A DNA stretch of 64,000 bases from Metallyticus violacea (GCA_030762175.1 CM060831.1:137992001-138056000); one strand, 5' to 3'. Counted from the first letter of the stretch, positions 12,116 through 24,410 are shown. Notes: generated by a model from the letters alone, not told the origin. Made by a program: numbers and translations.

Positions 12116-12410
12116 GTTGATTTGGTGTATTTACAGATGCTCTTTAACATTTCAGGTCATCAGCATCCCATTCAATTCAGAGCATGAAATGGCCGATAAA
12201 TTTTGCTCAGAGGCCTCCTCTTTAGACTTGAGATGCTTTTATTTGCTGTAAATCTATGACATGGGGCCCATGGATTTACTTCCCTTCCAAAGGAAGCCAT
12301 ACTTAGAATTTTTATGCCCGAAAATATCCATCAATTCTAGTTGGGATTATACCTGCAATCTTGGGTCTAAGAGGCAAGTATGGATACCACTAGACCACCA
12401 CGACTGACTG
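12115..12410 (-). repeat. SINE family A copy
   Basis: Minus-strand copy of a tRNA-derived SINE. The tRNA-like head is at the right (reverse complement of ggataccactagaccacca and the box B complement near 12,345-12,370). The body carries the family landmarks cccatggatttacttccctt, aggaagccatacttag and gcccgaaaa. The left end is the family 3' end (aaataaaccaaatcaac in reverse complement). It is inserted in a mariner relic. Confidence 0.8.
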
Positions 12411-12479
12411 AATGACATTAATGAAACACATCTTGCTTATAGTATTAACTAGCACAATCTAAGTTATATAGATTGGAGG

Positions 12480-13540
12480 ATTAAGAGAAAAATGGAGGAG
12501 TAATACTGATCCAGGAAAAACTACAAATGAAACAAAAAGTTACCGACCTATATCATTGACCTCAATTCTGGCAAAAATAGCAGAAAAATTGTAGTTATCA
12601 GATTAATATATTACCTTGAAACAAACAACTTATTAACAGATGAACAGGCTGGATTTAGAAGACAATATTCAACAGTTCACCAAACATCAAGACTAATAGT
12701 GGATGTTAAAAGTCAACTAGCTAACAATATGTCAGTAGCTGTAGTATTCATAGATTTTCAAACAGCATTTAATCTAGAATGGAAAGAGATGTTAATTAAA
12801 AAATTAATACAAATGAATTGTCCTAAAAATATAATTAGATGGTATAGAAGATTCCTACAGCAAAGATGGATTGCAGTTAAATGGAAGAATACATTATCCA
12901 AATACACCTAACTCAAAATTGGAGTGGCACAGGGTGCAGCATCCAGTCCATTATTATTTAATATATATACTAACGATATGCCAAAGACTATAAAACAAAC
13001 CGGAATAAACAGTGCAATGCATGCAGATGATGTAGTTATATGGTCAGCTGAAAAAAATGATAATAATGTATATATCAGACTAGAAGAAAAAATAAAAAAT
13101 GTCTTAGATAAACTAGCAAATTGGGCAAAATTAAATAATACGACCATTAATGCAGCCAAAACTAAATATCAAGTCTACACTATGAAACACTTCGATGAAA
13201 GGGAAAAAAACTTAAACTTTAAATTAACGGAAGTCAAATAGAATATGCAGAAGAAAAAAAATATTTGGGAATAGCACTGGACAGGTAATTAAAAATGAAA
13301 GATCATGTACAAAATATTACACAAAAGGCCATAAAATGAAGTAACATATTGAAAAGATTAGCTGGATCTAAATGAGGCAGCTCAATGGAAGTTTTAAATA
13401 AAACATATAATAGATATATAAAACTAGTACTAAAACATGGATGTGAGCTACTACTAACAGCAACAGAAGAAAAAATTAATAAGATTGAGAAATGCTCAAA
13501 TCAATGTTTAAGACTGATAACAGGTGCCGTGAAAACTTTT
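12480..13540 (+). pseudogene. Non-LTR retrotransposon reverse transcriptase relic
   Basis: Plus-strand frames read SYRPISLTSILAKIAEKL, EQAGFRRQYST, VVFIDFQTAFN (motif A region), GVAQGAASSPLLFNIYTND (motif B, with QG-SSPLLFN), AMHADDVVIW (motif C, ADD), then KKYLGIALDR and KIEKCSNQCLRLITGA. This is the finger-to-thumb order of a LINE RT, closest in feel to the Jockey/I group. Both ends are missing and there are several stops. A SINE abuts the 3' side at 13,545. Confidence 0.85.
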
Positions 13541-13544
13541 TTAA

Positions 13545-13770
13545 TTTGTTTTATTTAAGGACGCTCTTTAACATCTCAGGTCATCAGCGTTCCATTCAAT
13601 TCAGGGTGTGAAATGGCCGACAAATTTTGCTCAGAGGCCTCTTTTTTCAGGCTTGAGGTTCTTTTTTGTGCCGTAAATATATGACATGGGACCCACGGCT
13701 TTACTTCCCTTCCAAAGGAAGCCATACTTAGGATTTTTACACCCGAAAAAATCCATCGATCCTGGCCGTG
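13545..13770 (-). repeat. SINE family A copy, head truncated
   Basis: Shares aggacgctctttaacatctc, gcctcttttttcaggcttga, tgacatgggacccacggctt and aggaagccatacttagg with the family. It ends at cctggccg, so the tRNA-like head (5' end on the minus strand) is missing. Confidence 0.8.
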
Positions 13771-13959
13771 CTATGATGGTTCAAAGAGCTTAATAAGAGC
13801 TATGTTTCAACAAAAAAATAATAACAATAAAATAAAAGCTATGCAGTCCAGGTACTCCAAATACCTGAGCGAACAAAATCATGATTAGCACAGCTGCGTC
13901 TTTGCTCAGAAGATTGAGAATAATAGAGGATATCCTGGCAGACATGTTACAGATTTTCC

Positions 13960-14520
13960 ATTGTAATGCATTCAGCATTCTGCATAATCACTTACACATA
14001 AGATGCAGCTGTATCAGATAGGTGTCAAGACTGCTGACCCGAACAGAAGATGTACAAGTGGAAGTATGTCAGGAGCTTCAGAAACTGGTAGGTGCATGGT
14101 GAGGCATACTTGAATTCCATTATTACAGATGATGAGCTTGGCTGTACCATTACAATCCCAAAAGCAAACAGACAAGCTCAACTGAAATCACCTGATTCTT
14201 TGTCACCAAAGAGGGCCAAGGTTATTTGATCAGCAGGAAAAGATTATGTGGTGATTTCTTTGGCTGTCATGGAATGGTTTATAAGTGCCTCTACAAACAA
14301 CAGCTATTACAAGCCTGTTTTGAGCATCCTGACTGAACACATCTGACAAAAATACTCTGAACTGTATCCAACTGGTTGGCACCTTCACCATTACAATGCA
14401 TGCTCGCTTATTTGCAATGCTAGTTGTGAAGACTATGTCAAAAAATTGGTTTCGAGCATGTCTTCCAGAACTGGCAGACACATTGGACCAAGTACATACA
14501 ACTCAGTGGGGACTACCTCG
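13960..14520 (+). pseudogene. Mariner transposase relic
   Basis: Plus-strand pieces: LLTRTEDVQVEVCQELQKLV, then ITDDELGCTITIPKANRQ (degenerate GDE block), KSPDSLSPKRAKV, then WHLHHYNACSLICNAS (the WHLHHDNA second-Asp block) and DYVKKLVSSMSS. The order and wording match a mariner family found in many insects. Heavily decayed. Confidence 0.65.
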
Positions 14521-14557
14521 ACAAAGACCCTTTATAGTGACTTCGTAAATAATAAAC

Positions 14558-15858
14558 TATTCTGTATTTTATAACAAATTATTTATGAGGAAGTCACTCA
14601 AATTTCACTAGTTTATTGTACTTACAAAGCTGTTGACAATGAAGTGGTAATATACCCTAAACTTAGGTATTAATTTTTTTACACTAAACTCCATTTATTT
14701 AGGATTCACTAGTTTTATTCCACTTACTTGGACATGTTTCAAAGGCAAATTTCCTTCATCTCAGTACCATTCCATTGTCAGTTTTCCAGCATGGTATTAA
14801 GATGTCGCTCTTTGGATTTTATAAACTCTTTGATGAGGTTGCTGTTGTTTGGAAGATCAAAATTAACTAAATTTTCTTTGTTTTTGTTCAAGAATATATT
14901 TTTCCACACCGATAATTCTATGGGTTTTTGAAGAGCAGTTAAGAGTTTTGGTTCATTTGGAACTCATGTTTTTTTTTTGCCAGAAATGGTATGCTACTGC
15001 TGATTTTTCTGTATATTTATATTTTACACTTCTCGTGTGTTCCTTAAACCATATGGTAATGTTCCTTTTTGTTTTAACTATATATTTATTATTGCAGTCT
15101 TTGCAACTGATTTCATAAATGCCTGATGTTTTCTTGGCGGGATTTTGTCCTTTGTGTTGGTTTTTAGGAGGTTTTTCAAATTGCATTTATTCATGGAGCC
15201 AAAATAATGTTGGTATCTTTGAAAATCTTTTGAAATGTTTGGTGTGCCCATGGATGGAATGTAAATTTTTTATATATTTGCTCTCCTTTGTAACCTTTCA
15301 GTGTGGTGATTTCTTATTTGTTTTTGTTTTTTTGAATTTTTCTATCTTTTTCTTGACCAGATCTGTTGTGTAGCCATTTTTCTGTGCTATTCCATGATTT
15401 TTTGGTACTCAAAAGGAACATTACCATACGGTTTAAGGAACATGAGAGCGTAAAATATAAACATACAGAAAAATCAGCAGTAGCATACCATTTCTGGCAA
15501 AATAACCATGAGTTCCAAAATGAACCAAAACTCTTTAAAAGTTCTTCAAAAACCCATAGAATTATCTGTGTGGGAAAACTTATTCTTGAACAAAAACAAA
15601 GAAAATTTAGTTAATTTTGATCTTCCAAACAACAGCAACCTCATCAAAAAGTTTATATACAAAGAGTGACATCTTAATACCATGCTGGAAAGCTGACAGT
15701 GGAATAGTGCTGGTGATGAAGGAAATTTGCCTTTGAAACATGTCCAAGTAAGTGGAATAAAACTAGTGAAATTGGAGTGATTTCCTCATAAATAATTTGT
15801 TATGTGACACTATATTTCACTGTGAAAATCCCAAACTATTCAAATTTATTCTGTATTT
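14558..15858. mobile_element. Head-to-head Penelope-like pair (large inverted repeat)
   Basis: The left arm (14,571-15,065) and right arm (15,413-15,806) are reverse complements apart from an extra segment of about 85 bp in the left arm (14,617-14,700). Both encode the same GIY-YIG piece: minus-strand 15,070-15,005 reads KRNITIWFKEH, plus-strand 15,410-15,445 reads KRNITIRFKEH, both followed by EKSAVAYHFW. The minus copy also keeps GIYEISCKDCNNKYI. Each arm ends in a hammerhead-like motif. The 12-bp direct repeat tattctgtattt at 14,558-14,569 and 15,847-15,858 is a candidate target duplication. Located in DHX30 intron 8. Confidence 0.75.
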
Positions 15859-15884
15859 ATTCACTAACCCTTCCTTGTAGGTTC

Positions 15885-16090
15885 ATATGACTTGATTTGA
15901 TTTGAAGCTGTTGTGTGGGGAATGCTCTGCAAATAAAAAAAGAGACATCTTAATGACATTTGGTGAGGGGTGGAAAATATTAACAAAACATACCCTGCTT
16001 ATTGTATTAATGCACTTCTACAACTAGCAAAGTACTGTGGGGGACTACTTTGAAGGGCATTAAGTGATGAAGGTAACTTTATTTTGCCTT
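15885..16090 (+). pseudogene. Mariner C-terminal relic
   Basis: A paralogue of 12,030-12,110 plus 12,412-12,455: shared aaagagacatcttaatga, ttggtgaggg and accctgcttattgtattaa. It continues into CGGDYFEGH-like codons (tgtgggggactactttgaagg), the usual C-terminus of such transposases. It preserves the uninterrupted form of the SINE target site. Confidence 0.6.
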
Positions 16091-16635
16091 AATTGTGAAG
16101 TAAGTGCATCTATTGCTGATATTTAGAAGTATGTAGGGCAGGCTTTAAAATGCATATACAAAATGTTCTGTGATATCACCTGTTCAATATAAATCAAATA
16201 GTTGCCATGACTTATGGAATGACCCTTGTAAAAATGCACAATTCTTGAATAAAAAAGTTATTGTAAGTTACTAACATACATTTTTTCTCTTATTCCTACA
16301 TTTTTATATGTAATACACATTACTAATAATATAACTGCTACTAATATTTATTAAAAATTATAATATCAATGTTTAGCAGCTTTTTATATTAATGGGTACT
16401 AGACAGTCAACTTATATTTATATAATAAAATGATCATTCCCAAATGATTAAGTTTTTCTTACCATCTATTCACCACATGATGCAAATGCCAATTAACTCT
16501 CAGAATTATCTGCTGGAACATGGTTAAATGGGATGCTTGGAACATACTCTTTTGGTCCTAATTGAATCATCTTCTATTTTTAAAAGTAATTTTAAATATT
16601 AAGTACAGAATTAAATTATCATAGTAAATACTTAC

Positions 16636-17052
16636 TCTCTTTACATTTACAGTAGGACATTCTTGTGGTTTGGTGCAATTTATGGGAATGTTGTAGTGGT
16701 GAAACTTATCCATGAAAATAGACTTAACAGGATATGTGAATCCCGGCACATTTATTGCAGCAGCTCCATGGAAATAATTTTGAAAAAGTTCAGCATTTAT
16801 GGTAGCACTCATCACAATAACTCGCAAATCTGGATTTAGCTTAAGAGCTCGACGCAAAAGAATGAGCAGAAAATCTGTATTGATATCACGTTCATGAGCT
16901 TCATCCACAATTATATGACTAGCTCCAAAAAGTCCAGGATTAGAAATCAACCGACGGAGAAGAATTCCAGTAGAACAAAAGAGCGCTGCACCACCAACAC
17001 TGCGAGGCAGAGCACTTTTCAAACGTACCTGGTATCCTATTACATCACCCAG
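16636..17052 (-). CDS. DHX30: DHX30 exon 8, motifs Ib, II (DEAH) and III
   Basis: 417 nt, phase 0 at both ends. The acceptor follows a long pyrimidine tract ending cag and the donor is AAGAGA/gtaagt. Residues 630-768 run [13 protein letters not shown] ... [13 protein letters not shown] ... [20 protein letters not shown] ... [11 protein letters not shown] ... [13 protein letters not shown] (679-682) and SAT (711-713) are intact. After the core match the exon carries a divergent, His/Lys-rich stretch where vertebrate DHX30 also varies. Confidence 0.95.
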
Positions 17053-17159
17053 CTGAAAAAAAAAGCTTGAATTAGAGTAGTCATGTACACTGAAATACTA
17101 ACGATATAGTGGTGCCTCAGGAGTTAAAACTGCTATTAAACACTATTCAAAAAAAAAAA

Positions 17160-18235
17160 AAGCGTATTAGTATTATATTTACAGTTATCGTGAAGCTCAT
17201 AAGAATGCTAGAGCAACTTGCGCAACTTATATGGAGATCAATATCCTGAAAGGAGGCAGCCATCTGTTAAAAATGTTCAACAACTTGCGAACTTATTCTC
17301 CAAAACAGGAGGTGTTGCATCAAGAAAACACCATAGAATGAGAAGTACTACTGGGAAAAATTCAGAAGTTGCGAGGATTTACTGCAGTTGCCTTTAACCC
17401 TCATACAAGTTCCTGTCAATTGGAATGATTCTGGAATCTCTCAAAGGGTGTTGTTCCAATACTTCAATGTCACAAATACCATCCATATCACATTAACCTA
17501 ACCAAGCCCTTCATGGGAATGTTTTTCAGAAGCGTAATGAATTTTGGCAATGAGCTTTACTACAAATTCAAAATTGTAACTTTTCCAACATTTTATTTTC
17601 TGATAAGGCGACATTCACCAATCATGCTCAAGTGAACTGACATAACATGCATTATTGGGCAGTGGAAAATCCAAGATGATTATGGGAAGTAGAGCATCAG
17701 CGGCAATGGAGCATGAATGTTCAGTGTGGCATTTTGGGATTCCTTATAATTGGATCATACTTCATTGAAGGTAAACTTAATGGGCAGAAATACAGAAATC
17801 TTTTGGACCAAGAAAATTTTCAGTGCTGCTTGAAGAGTGCCCCTTGTGGACTGGTACTATGGTATCAAACGATTGTTGTCCATCTAATTATTCATTTGTA
17901 GCACAAGAAATATTAAACAGAAAGTATCCTGGTCGATGGATAGAATGCAGAGGACTTGCCCATTGGCCTGCTTGTTCCCCTGATCTCACTTCTCCAAACT
18001 TTCTTATGGGGATACATTAAAGATAAAGTTTATGAAGAAGTACCAACCACACCTGGTAAACTATGTCAACAAATCAGAAATATCTGTGCAAGAATCAGCA
18101 AAGAAATGTTGAGATGTATTCATCAATCTTTTGAAGCCCATTTTCGGAAATGCATCGGAATTAATGGCCATACTTTCAAGCATACTGAATTAAAATTGTT
18201 TGTAATGACATTTTTTCACTTATGGTTATATCTTT
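17160..18235 (+). pseudogene. Tc1/mariner-type transposase relic with DUF4817-like N-terminus
   Basis: Plus strand reads YREAHKNARATCATYMER and a basic HTH region, then LFSDKATFTNHAQVN and NMHYWAVENP (first-Asp block), CGILGFLIIGSYFIEGKLNG, LNRKYPGRWIECRGLAHWPA then CSPDLTSPNFL (third-Asp block), KDKVYEEVPTTP and KCIGINGHTFKHTEL. This is a widespread insect transposase family. Frameshifts near 17,250, 17,830 and 18,000 and several stops; nearly full length otherwise. Located in DHX30 intron 7. Confidence 0.85.
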
Positions 18236-18239
18236 AACT

Positions 18240-19540
18240 GTACTGAACATAAATTGATGCCAGTAAAGTGAAGGTGAGCGAAAAACATTTGCTGTCTTGT
18301 TTGTCCAATATCGATGTACTAGAACTTTTATACTGAAAATTGAATGCTCTTTCCATTTCCATGAGAAAAAATATACCATTCCATTTGAAAAAACATATTC
18401 CTTGAGGAGGGAGAGTTAAGGCTGCTATCTTATGTCCCCCTAAGAGCACTTCAAATTTTGTCTGAAGCATTTTTTGAGTTTTCTCTTTGTTTCGGAGTAA
18501 AATGGCCACGATTATATTGCAGGTTTACTGCTCCATGTCTCAAGTAAAATGATGTAATAACCTGAGTTTTCTCCCTACACAGATGATGTCAGATAAGTTT
18601 TAACTTTGAGAGTATGCTAGAGAAAGCTCCCAGTATATGACATATAGAGGTAACTTTGCAGTACAGAAGAAAAATAATTTGCAATTTCTAAAGTGGAAGA
18701 CAGCATAATTAGCTGAACTAAAAATATATATAACAGACATAAAATACACTTGAATTTTAAAAAGCAAATTATGGTAAAATAGTAAAGAGCTTTAACATGC
18801 AACAGATGTAAACATATGTAATACATCATTGGAACCATTATAAAACAATTAAAAAATTAAACTTGTAGTTTTTAATCTTTAAATTTTGAGTTATAAATCT
18901 TGAAATGTTTCTCACATAATTAATCAAATTACTGGCAAACAAGTATTAAGGGTACAAATATATCATAAAATCTCCTCCTTTAACAAAAAATATAAAAAGA
19001 CTTTTAATGCTGTGCCTGAATTTCCACAACATCAATATTGGCTTATAAATGCATGTTCCTTGCCAAGCAAATTTATAACAGAATCTTAAGCCACTATAAT
19101 GTAATACAATAAAAACTCTTTGATAAAATATTTTACAGATACATTCCACTGGTTCACTGGGTATAGGTTACAAAGAAGGCCCCAGGCCTAACAATTTAGA
19201 AGTAAAGGGCTGAAAGTCTATGCATCCCACCCACTGGGGTCTTCTTGCTGCATATCTAGAGAATAGAAGAAGTGAAATTGTCACCCAGTATTGATAGAAC
19301 CCTTGATTTCATGAACATACACTTTTGCTTCAGCCAATGGCCAAGCAGTATATTGTCAATACTGATGTGGTTTATAAGGAAAGAAGAGAAGGAAAGGATA
19401 GTTAGTGCATTGATTGGGAAGCAATAAAAGCACACAAGAATGGAACATTACATACTTAATTCTGTGGTTGCAAAAATCTTGTTTCAGAGTAATAAAATAA
19501 AATGCCATAGCATTAATGAATACAGCAATTAGAATTTTAG
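18240..19540. other. Intronic non-coding, nothing recognised
   Basis: AT-rich sequence between the Tc1/mariner relic and a SINE. Small open frames have no family signature. Confidence 0.4.
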
Positions 19541-19852
19541 GTCCAATGCCATGGCTCAAATGCTAGCATGTCTGCTTTCAACCGGTTCGATTCCCAGACG
19601 AGACTATTATTAGTTTTTCCTTAATCTGAAAAAATTATATCATATTACTTCAATCTGTGGATCCCATAACGACTAACTCTAAAAGAGTCAGTCTAAGTCC
19701 AAAATGTAGATTTCATCAGATTAATACTGAGTAACCTTAGATGCTATACACTCGAAATTCATTTGCATCACAATTTCATTCATTCCATGCACTGTCTCAA
19801 ATGAGCTTGGCAGTTGGTGGGATATTAAATGCTTACAAAAAAAAAAAAAATT
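19541..19852 (+). repeat. tRNA-derived SINE family D
   Basis: A tRNA-like head at 19,541-19,605 (box A-like atggctcaaatgctagc, box B ggttcgattcc), a body with gtggatcccataacgact and tagatgctatacactcgaa, and a terminal A-run at 19,838-19,851. The layout is that of a complete SINE in DHX30 intron 7. Confidence 0.65.
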
Positions 19853-20097
19853 AGGTTTTTTCCAACCTTTATTACTTGGGAAGGTAACATCCAGCAATTA
19901 AACCTCAAAATGTCAAAAATGGTGCAAAAGCAAAAAACTATGGCAAAGATATTATTTTTCTCTTTATTTATTAAAATATATTTTATAAAATTTTGCGCTA
20001 ATCTAAACTTGCAGAAACTGGAAAAAGCATGACATTTAATAAGCATTTGAACATTAATTTTTCACCACCAAAAATATATTTTGTACACATTACTTAC

Positions 20098-20308
20098 CAT
20101 TTCCTCCCTCTCACGAGCCACCCACTCTGCAAGAGAGATGGCGCTGATGCGCCGGGGCTGGGTGATTATAATATTGCAATATGCCCCTTGCTTTTTGGAC
20201 TCAAATTGCTCCATAATAAACTGAGGTACTAAAGTGCTCTTTCCACAACCAGGTTCTCCTTTGATTACCAATACAGGATTATTTTCTATCATCTCCAGAA
20301 TGCTTTCC
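20098..20308 (-). CDS. DHX30: DHX30 exon 7, helicase motifs I and Ia
   Basis: 211 nt from the acceptor tttccatag to ATG/gtaagt. It encodes residues 559-629: the Q-equivalent region, Walker A GEPGCGKST with the ATP-binding Lys582, and motif Ia TQPRRISAISLAEWVA. The intact Walker A Lys and Ser/Thr argue for an active NTPase. Confidence 0.95.
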
Positions 20309-20932
20309 CTATGGAAAAATGAAGCAAATGTGGCTGAATTTTAGATGATCATCCATAAAACATTGTGATACTAACATTTGCTTACTATATCTCTGAGCAA
20401 GAACACATATACTAGTTGATTATATTTATTCAAACTTTACCACTATCATCTGAAATCAACGAAGTCCCTATTGCAGTGTGTTTCTATCAATATAAACATG
20501 GAGGATAGGAGTGCATCTCAGAATAGAGGGAAAAAGAGAAGTTATTTCACTGTTGTAGCTATAAGTCAGTTTGTTTACAAAATGTAGTTGTGTTAGTTAT
20601 TAATTACTTGCTACATTACACTGTATCATGCTGTCAAAGCTGATAGCCTTCAAGGTAAGATGTACTGACTAACTTTTTCATTGTCCATTCAATTCAAGTT
20701 AAGGTGACTGACTAGCTATTATGTCATCCATTCAACTAATTCATGGTTAAGTGCAAATAAATTAGATCACCCAGTATATTACATCCCAGATTTTTCTGTA
20801 TACAAAATCTGAGAGGATAAAGCTAGATCCAGAATTACGAAGCTCTGTGTTACTCATATTGTCACTTTCAGGACTTATATATATAATATACTAAAAATAA
20901 TGTTAATATATACTTTCACACTAATTACTGAC

Positions 20933-21092
20933 CTGAATGCCATGATTGGAAGTGCATCTCGTTTACTGTTTCTGCTACGTCTATGAAATCTTTTATATAA
21001 ATCATTATTTCTTGTGTTTATTGCTTTTTCACTGACTTCCTGCATATATCTACCAGTGATTGGATGTCTTTGTTCACCACAATTAAACAAAT
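20933..21092 (-). CDS. DHX30: DHX30 exon 6, pre-helicase block
   Basis: 160 nt. The acceptor follows ttggttatgcag and the donor is TTCAG/gtcagt. The translation LFNCGEQRHPITGRYMQEVS ... RDALPIMAFR aligns with the DHX30 block DPITGKPY ... LPVDPHR just before motif I. The codon split AG/G at the 3' junction rebuilds Arg before ESILEMIENNP. The upstream open frame continues to 21,120, but that part is intron. Confidence 0.85.
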
Positions 21093-21985
21093 CTGCATAA
21101 CCAATAGAAAATAACCACATTATGCAAAAGGCTTAAAAAAATGTTTCATTTGTTTATACTAATATTTGAGAAATAATAATGAAATATGCCTTTCCTGTTG
21201 CCTGAAAATTTTTAACAAATCTGGGAGTATATTTTAAGCCTATTTTGACTTATGGCAAAGTGAATATTACTTAATTGCTGACATGATCTACCAAACATTC
21301 TCAATAAATTCATGTAAATTAAATGAGCCCAAATCAGTCAAATGTATAATATCTAGTTATAGAAACCAGGTCCTATACTATGAGAAGAAATGGAAAGTAA
21401 GTTTTCTTAACCCCCTTTTTTTTCTTCCCCCCCCCCCCAGAACCTGCAAAAATGTTCAGTTTATTTGCTATGTGGGAATCATCATTTTATTGTATAACAC
21501 AAGAACTTTACCATGCAGGTGACATCAACTGAGTTAAAGAAAGGAAGAGATAAGATTAGCAGGTGTGCCTGGAAGGCATGGGAAACAGAGGTGTGCTGAA
21601 ATTGTGGACAAAAAAGGAACTGCATGATTGCTCACTGTGGATGGTACAGGGGGGATGATGATGATAACAATAATATAAGATTAATGCCCTTTTCTGTTCA
21701 TATATTCTATGTAATGAATAAAATTCCCTGCAAATGGTACACTAGATAAGTTATTTTTGACTAGCTCTTGTAATTTACTTATTACTGTCAGATTCAGAAG
21801 AGATTCAAAAAAGAATCTTGGCACTTGGAATGAGAAGCTAAGGGGAACTATGTGAAGCGCTACAAAGAATACAATTATGGTAGTCAATAAAAAAGAAACT
21901 TCCATTTTCAATTTCAGTCACTGTCTCAAAGATATCTCATAATTAATATATTACAATGAACATTTAAATTCTTTCAAATATTAAC

Positions 21986-22100
21986 CTGTATCTTCTCCTT
22001 CTTCCTCTACATCATTTGGTTCTGTTTTTGCTTCATTGTTATGTTCAGTTTCCAGCGAGTCCATTCTAGAATCACAGCAGTCCAACTGTGGTTTTATAGT
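21986..22100 (-). CDS. DHX30: DHX30 exon 5, acidic spacer
   Basis: A short exon with no hit by ORF length. It was found because the acceptor (atatgtag) and donor (ACAG/gtta) give exactly the phase needed between exons 4 and 6. It encodes about 38 residues rich in Glu and Asp (for example EPNDVEEEGEDT) with a Cys pair (DCCDS). It joins dsRBD2 to the conserved HPITG block. Introns on either side are 8.1 kb and 0.9 kb. Confidence 0.75.
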
Positions 22101-23165
22101 CTACATATAAAAAAAAAAACTATTATTATAAAACTATTTGAATAGAAAATACAATGGAATATTAATTTCAGCTTATAATATTATATACATATACAGAATG
22201 AATATTTCTGAAATTAAAGCGGCTGTTTCATCAAATTGTAGTTCAGACAAGCCTCATCGACACAGTGCACAAAAAGATTTCAACTTTTATTTATAAAGTG
22301 TATTTCTAGCACACAGTTACATTTATTTTTCCTATTGGCTTTAAGAAAATAAAACTAAATGAGATTAGAATGTCAAATGAGTTTTTTTGCACCATTCTTG
22401 ACCAAGTAATTTATGAGATATTTTCATATGTAGCACTTGAACTTTCAGACACTTTTTACAGAATTCCCATTAACATTAGCCAAAAAGCAATACATTTTCC
22501 CTGATTGTTAGGCAGAAACAATATGGTCTGTTTGCATTTTGCCTACAATTTAGGGAAATTATCAATAGTGTTGCAGTTTATCTTGGATGGGTCTAAAATT
22601 CCAAGCCCCTAAGTCATAAGAAAGTTTTCAAGAGTTATTAGCATCAATTAAGTGCTTAGGTCCTAGACTGAAATGTATCATGCATTCTTCCTACCACAAC
22701 CATAAGTGTATATTTGAGCTTACATTTTGTTTCTTTACACATAGAACAGTGAGAATTCCTTGTCAACATGTTGTGGTATGTCATAGAAGTATGTGCTCCA
22801 TATGTTACTAATGCTGAAAAAGTTGACATGATCCTAGTATATGTAGAATGTAGGAAGAATTCCATGCTTTCTTGTAGTGTATGCTGAGAAATATCCAAAC
22901 AAACATCCAGGATAATTGCAATACACTCTTGATAATTTCCCTAAATTGTAGACAAAATAAGCAGAAATGTCCCAATTTTTGTCTACCAATTGGGAAAATG
23001 TACTGCTTTTTCGTCTAATGATCATAGAAATTCTCTAATAAGGGTCTGAAAGTTTGAGCCTTACATATGATATCTTGTAACTACTTGGCCTATATCATGC
23101 AAAAGATCCCAGTAATATTCCAATATCATTTACCTTTATTTTCTTGAAGTCAACAGATATTATTC
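22101..23165. other. Intronic non-coding, nothing recognised
   Basis: First part of the 8.1 kb DHX30 intron 4. No coding signature. The short word tttagggaaattatcaa (near 22,550) recurs inverted near 22,935, which may mark a decayed inverted repeat. Confidence 0.35.
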
Positions 23166-23169
23166 CACT

Positions 23170-23335
23170 TCAAAAAATAACTTTGTACTTGAAATACACT
23201 TTCAAATAATTGTTGGAATTGTTGATAACTAACTGATGATAGGAGCGATGGCTCCCGAAACTAGCCTTCCATTTTATTGAATTTTAGTGGTGTGTATGTT
23301 AAAATTTCGACTCAATTTTTTTAAAATGTTAATTG
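23170..23335 (+). repeat. Penelope-like terminal repeat with hammerhead-like motif
   Basis: At 23,233-23,263: CTGATGA, TA, stem ggagc-gatg-gctcc, C, GAAAC. GTT lies 9 nt upstream of the core. Downstream, tcgactcaatt matches tcgactcagtt at 36,381-36,391 in the terminal region of the PLE at 34,700-36,400, with the same gtggtg(at)gt spacer. This is therefore a solitary PLE terminus. The core here is the best preserved of the set. Confidence 0.6.
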
Positions 23336-23997
23336 TTGGAATACCTATATAGGCTACGTTGATGAATCAGTACCCCAACTTCAATTTGGAGAAAACAGTT
23401 TATCAATAGTACCTTTCATTTCAGAAATATTCCTAATGGTAATTTTAGATGATTTGCTCTTTTAATTAATACTGCTGACAATATATACAAAAATTATTTC
23501 ATTCAACTGATATAACAGGCTGAATTTTGGTAAAATTATCTGTTAAATGCATTTTTACAAAATAGAATAGGCATTAATGCATGCCTGAGCACATTTAAAG
23601 CAGGGGAGAAAATGAAATATTAACATTTTGAAGAGATTAGTAAGCTATGATGGTCACTAAATAAAATTCTTGAGGCACAATGCCTTAAACATACTTTTTG
23701 TTTAAAATTCTCTCCTTGCATACCACTACAATAGCATTTAGAAGTGGATTCAGTTTAGTCCACACTTAGCAGCATACAGTTCAAAATCAATTAAGAATAA
23801 CGCACAGCTTGAAGTATTTTCATGCTGCTATTATTATTATTATTATTATTATTGCTGTAAATAGACTGATTTACATAAGTTTCAGACATTGTCAAAATAC
23901 TAGAGTAACAAAGCATAACTTATTAGAACAAGGTGTTAGTACATGCTTGCGAGAATTAAAAAAGTTTACCTATAAATACTGTTAAGATTACAATTGG

Positions 23998-24410
23998 TTA
24001 CAGTTCATCCAATGAATATAAACTTCTATTTACAAGGTCTTTTTTCAACTGATACTTAAATTGTGATTTTTCTACAGATTTAATCTCTGGTGGCAATTTA
24101 TTGTACAAAAGGGTACCTCTTACATTTACATCCTTACATACTATTTGTTTATTATAAGCATACCTATGATAATCTTTACTATTTCTAGTGTTATAGCTAT
24201 GAATCTCATTATTTTTATAAAATTCTTTGATTCGCTGCATAATATCGACTTATACACATAGAGAGAGTAGACAGTTAGCATTCCATGCTTTACAAATGCA
24301 TCCTTACACGACTGTCTATATTCCAATTTAGAAATTAGCCCAATACACTTTTTCTGTAATATAAATAATCTATCCATATGCACTTTTGCTGCAGCCCCCC
24401 AACCTCAATA
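23998..24410 (-). pseudogene. LINE (CR1-like) ORF2 C-terminal relic
   Basis: Two overlapping minus-strand frames read MDRLFILQKKCIGLI, then IHSYNTRNSKDYH, and RGTLLYNKLPPEIKS ... LYSLDEL. This is the thumb/C-terminal signature (LQKKxIR, HxxxTRxxxxxH, LxNxLPxxIK) seen also in the CR1-like element at 42,073-42,819, but a different subfamily. 5'-truncated with one frameshift. Confidence 0.8.

Noticed and set aside
20933..21120. ATG at 21,120 as a start codon for a separate helicase protein
   Set aside because: An acceptor at 21,093 and an exact phase match to exon 5 show that the upstream residues are intron.
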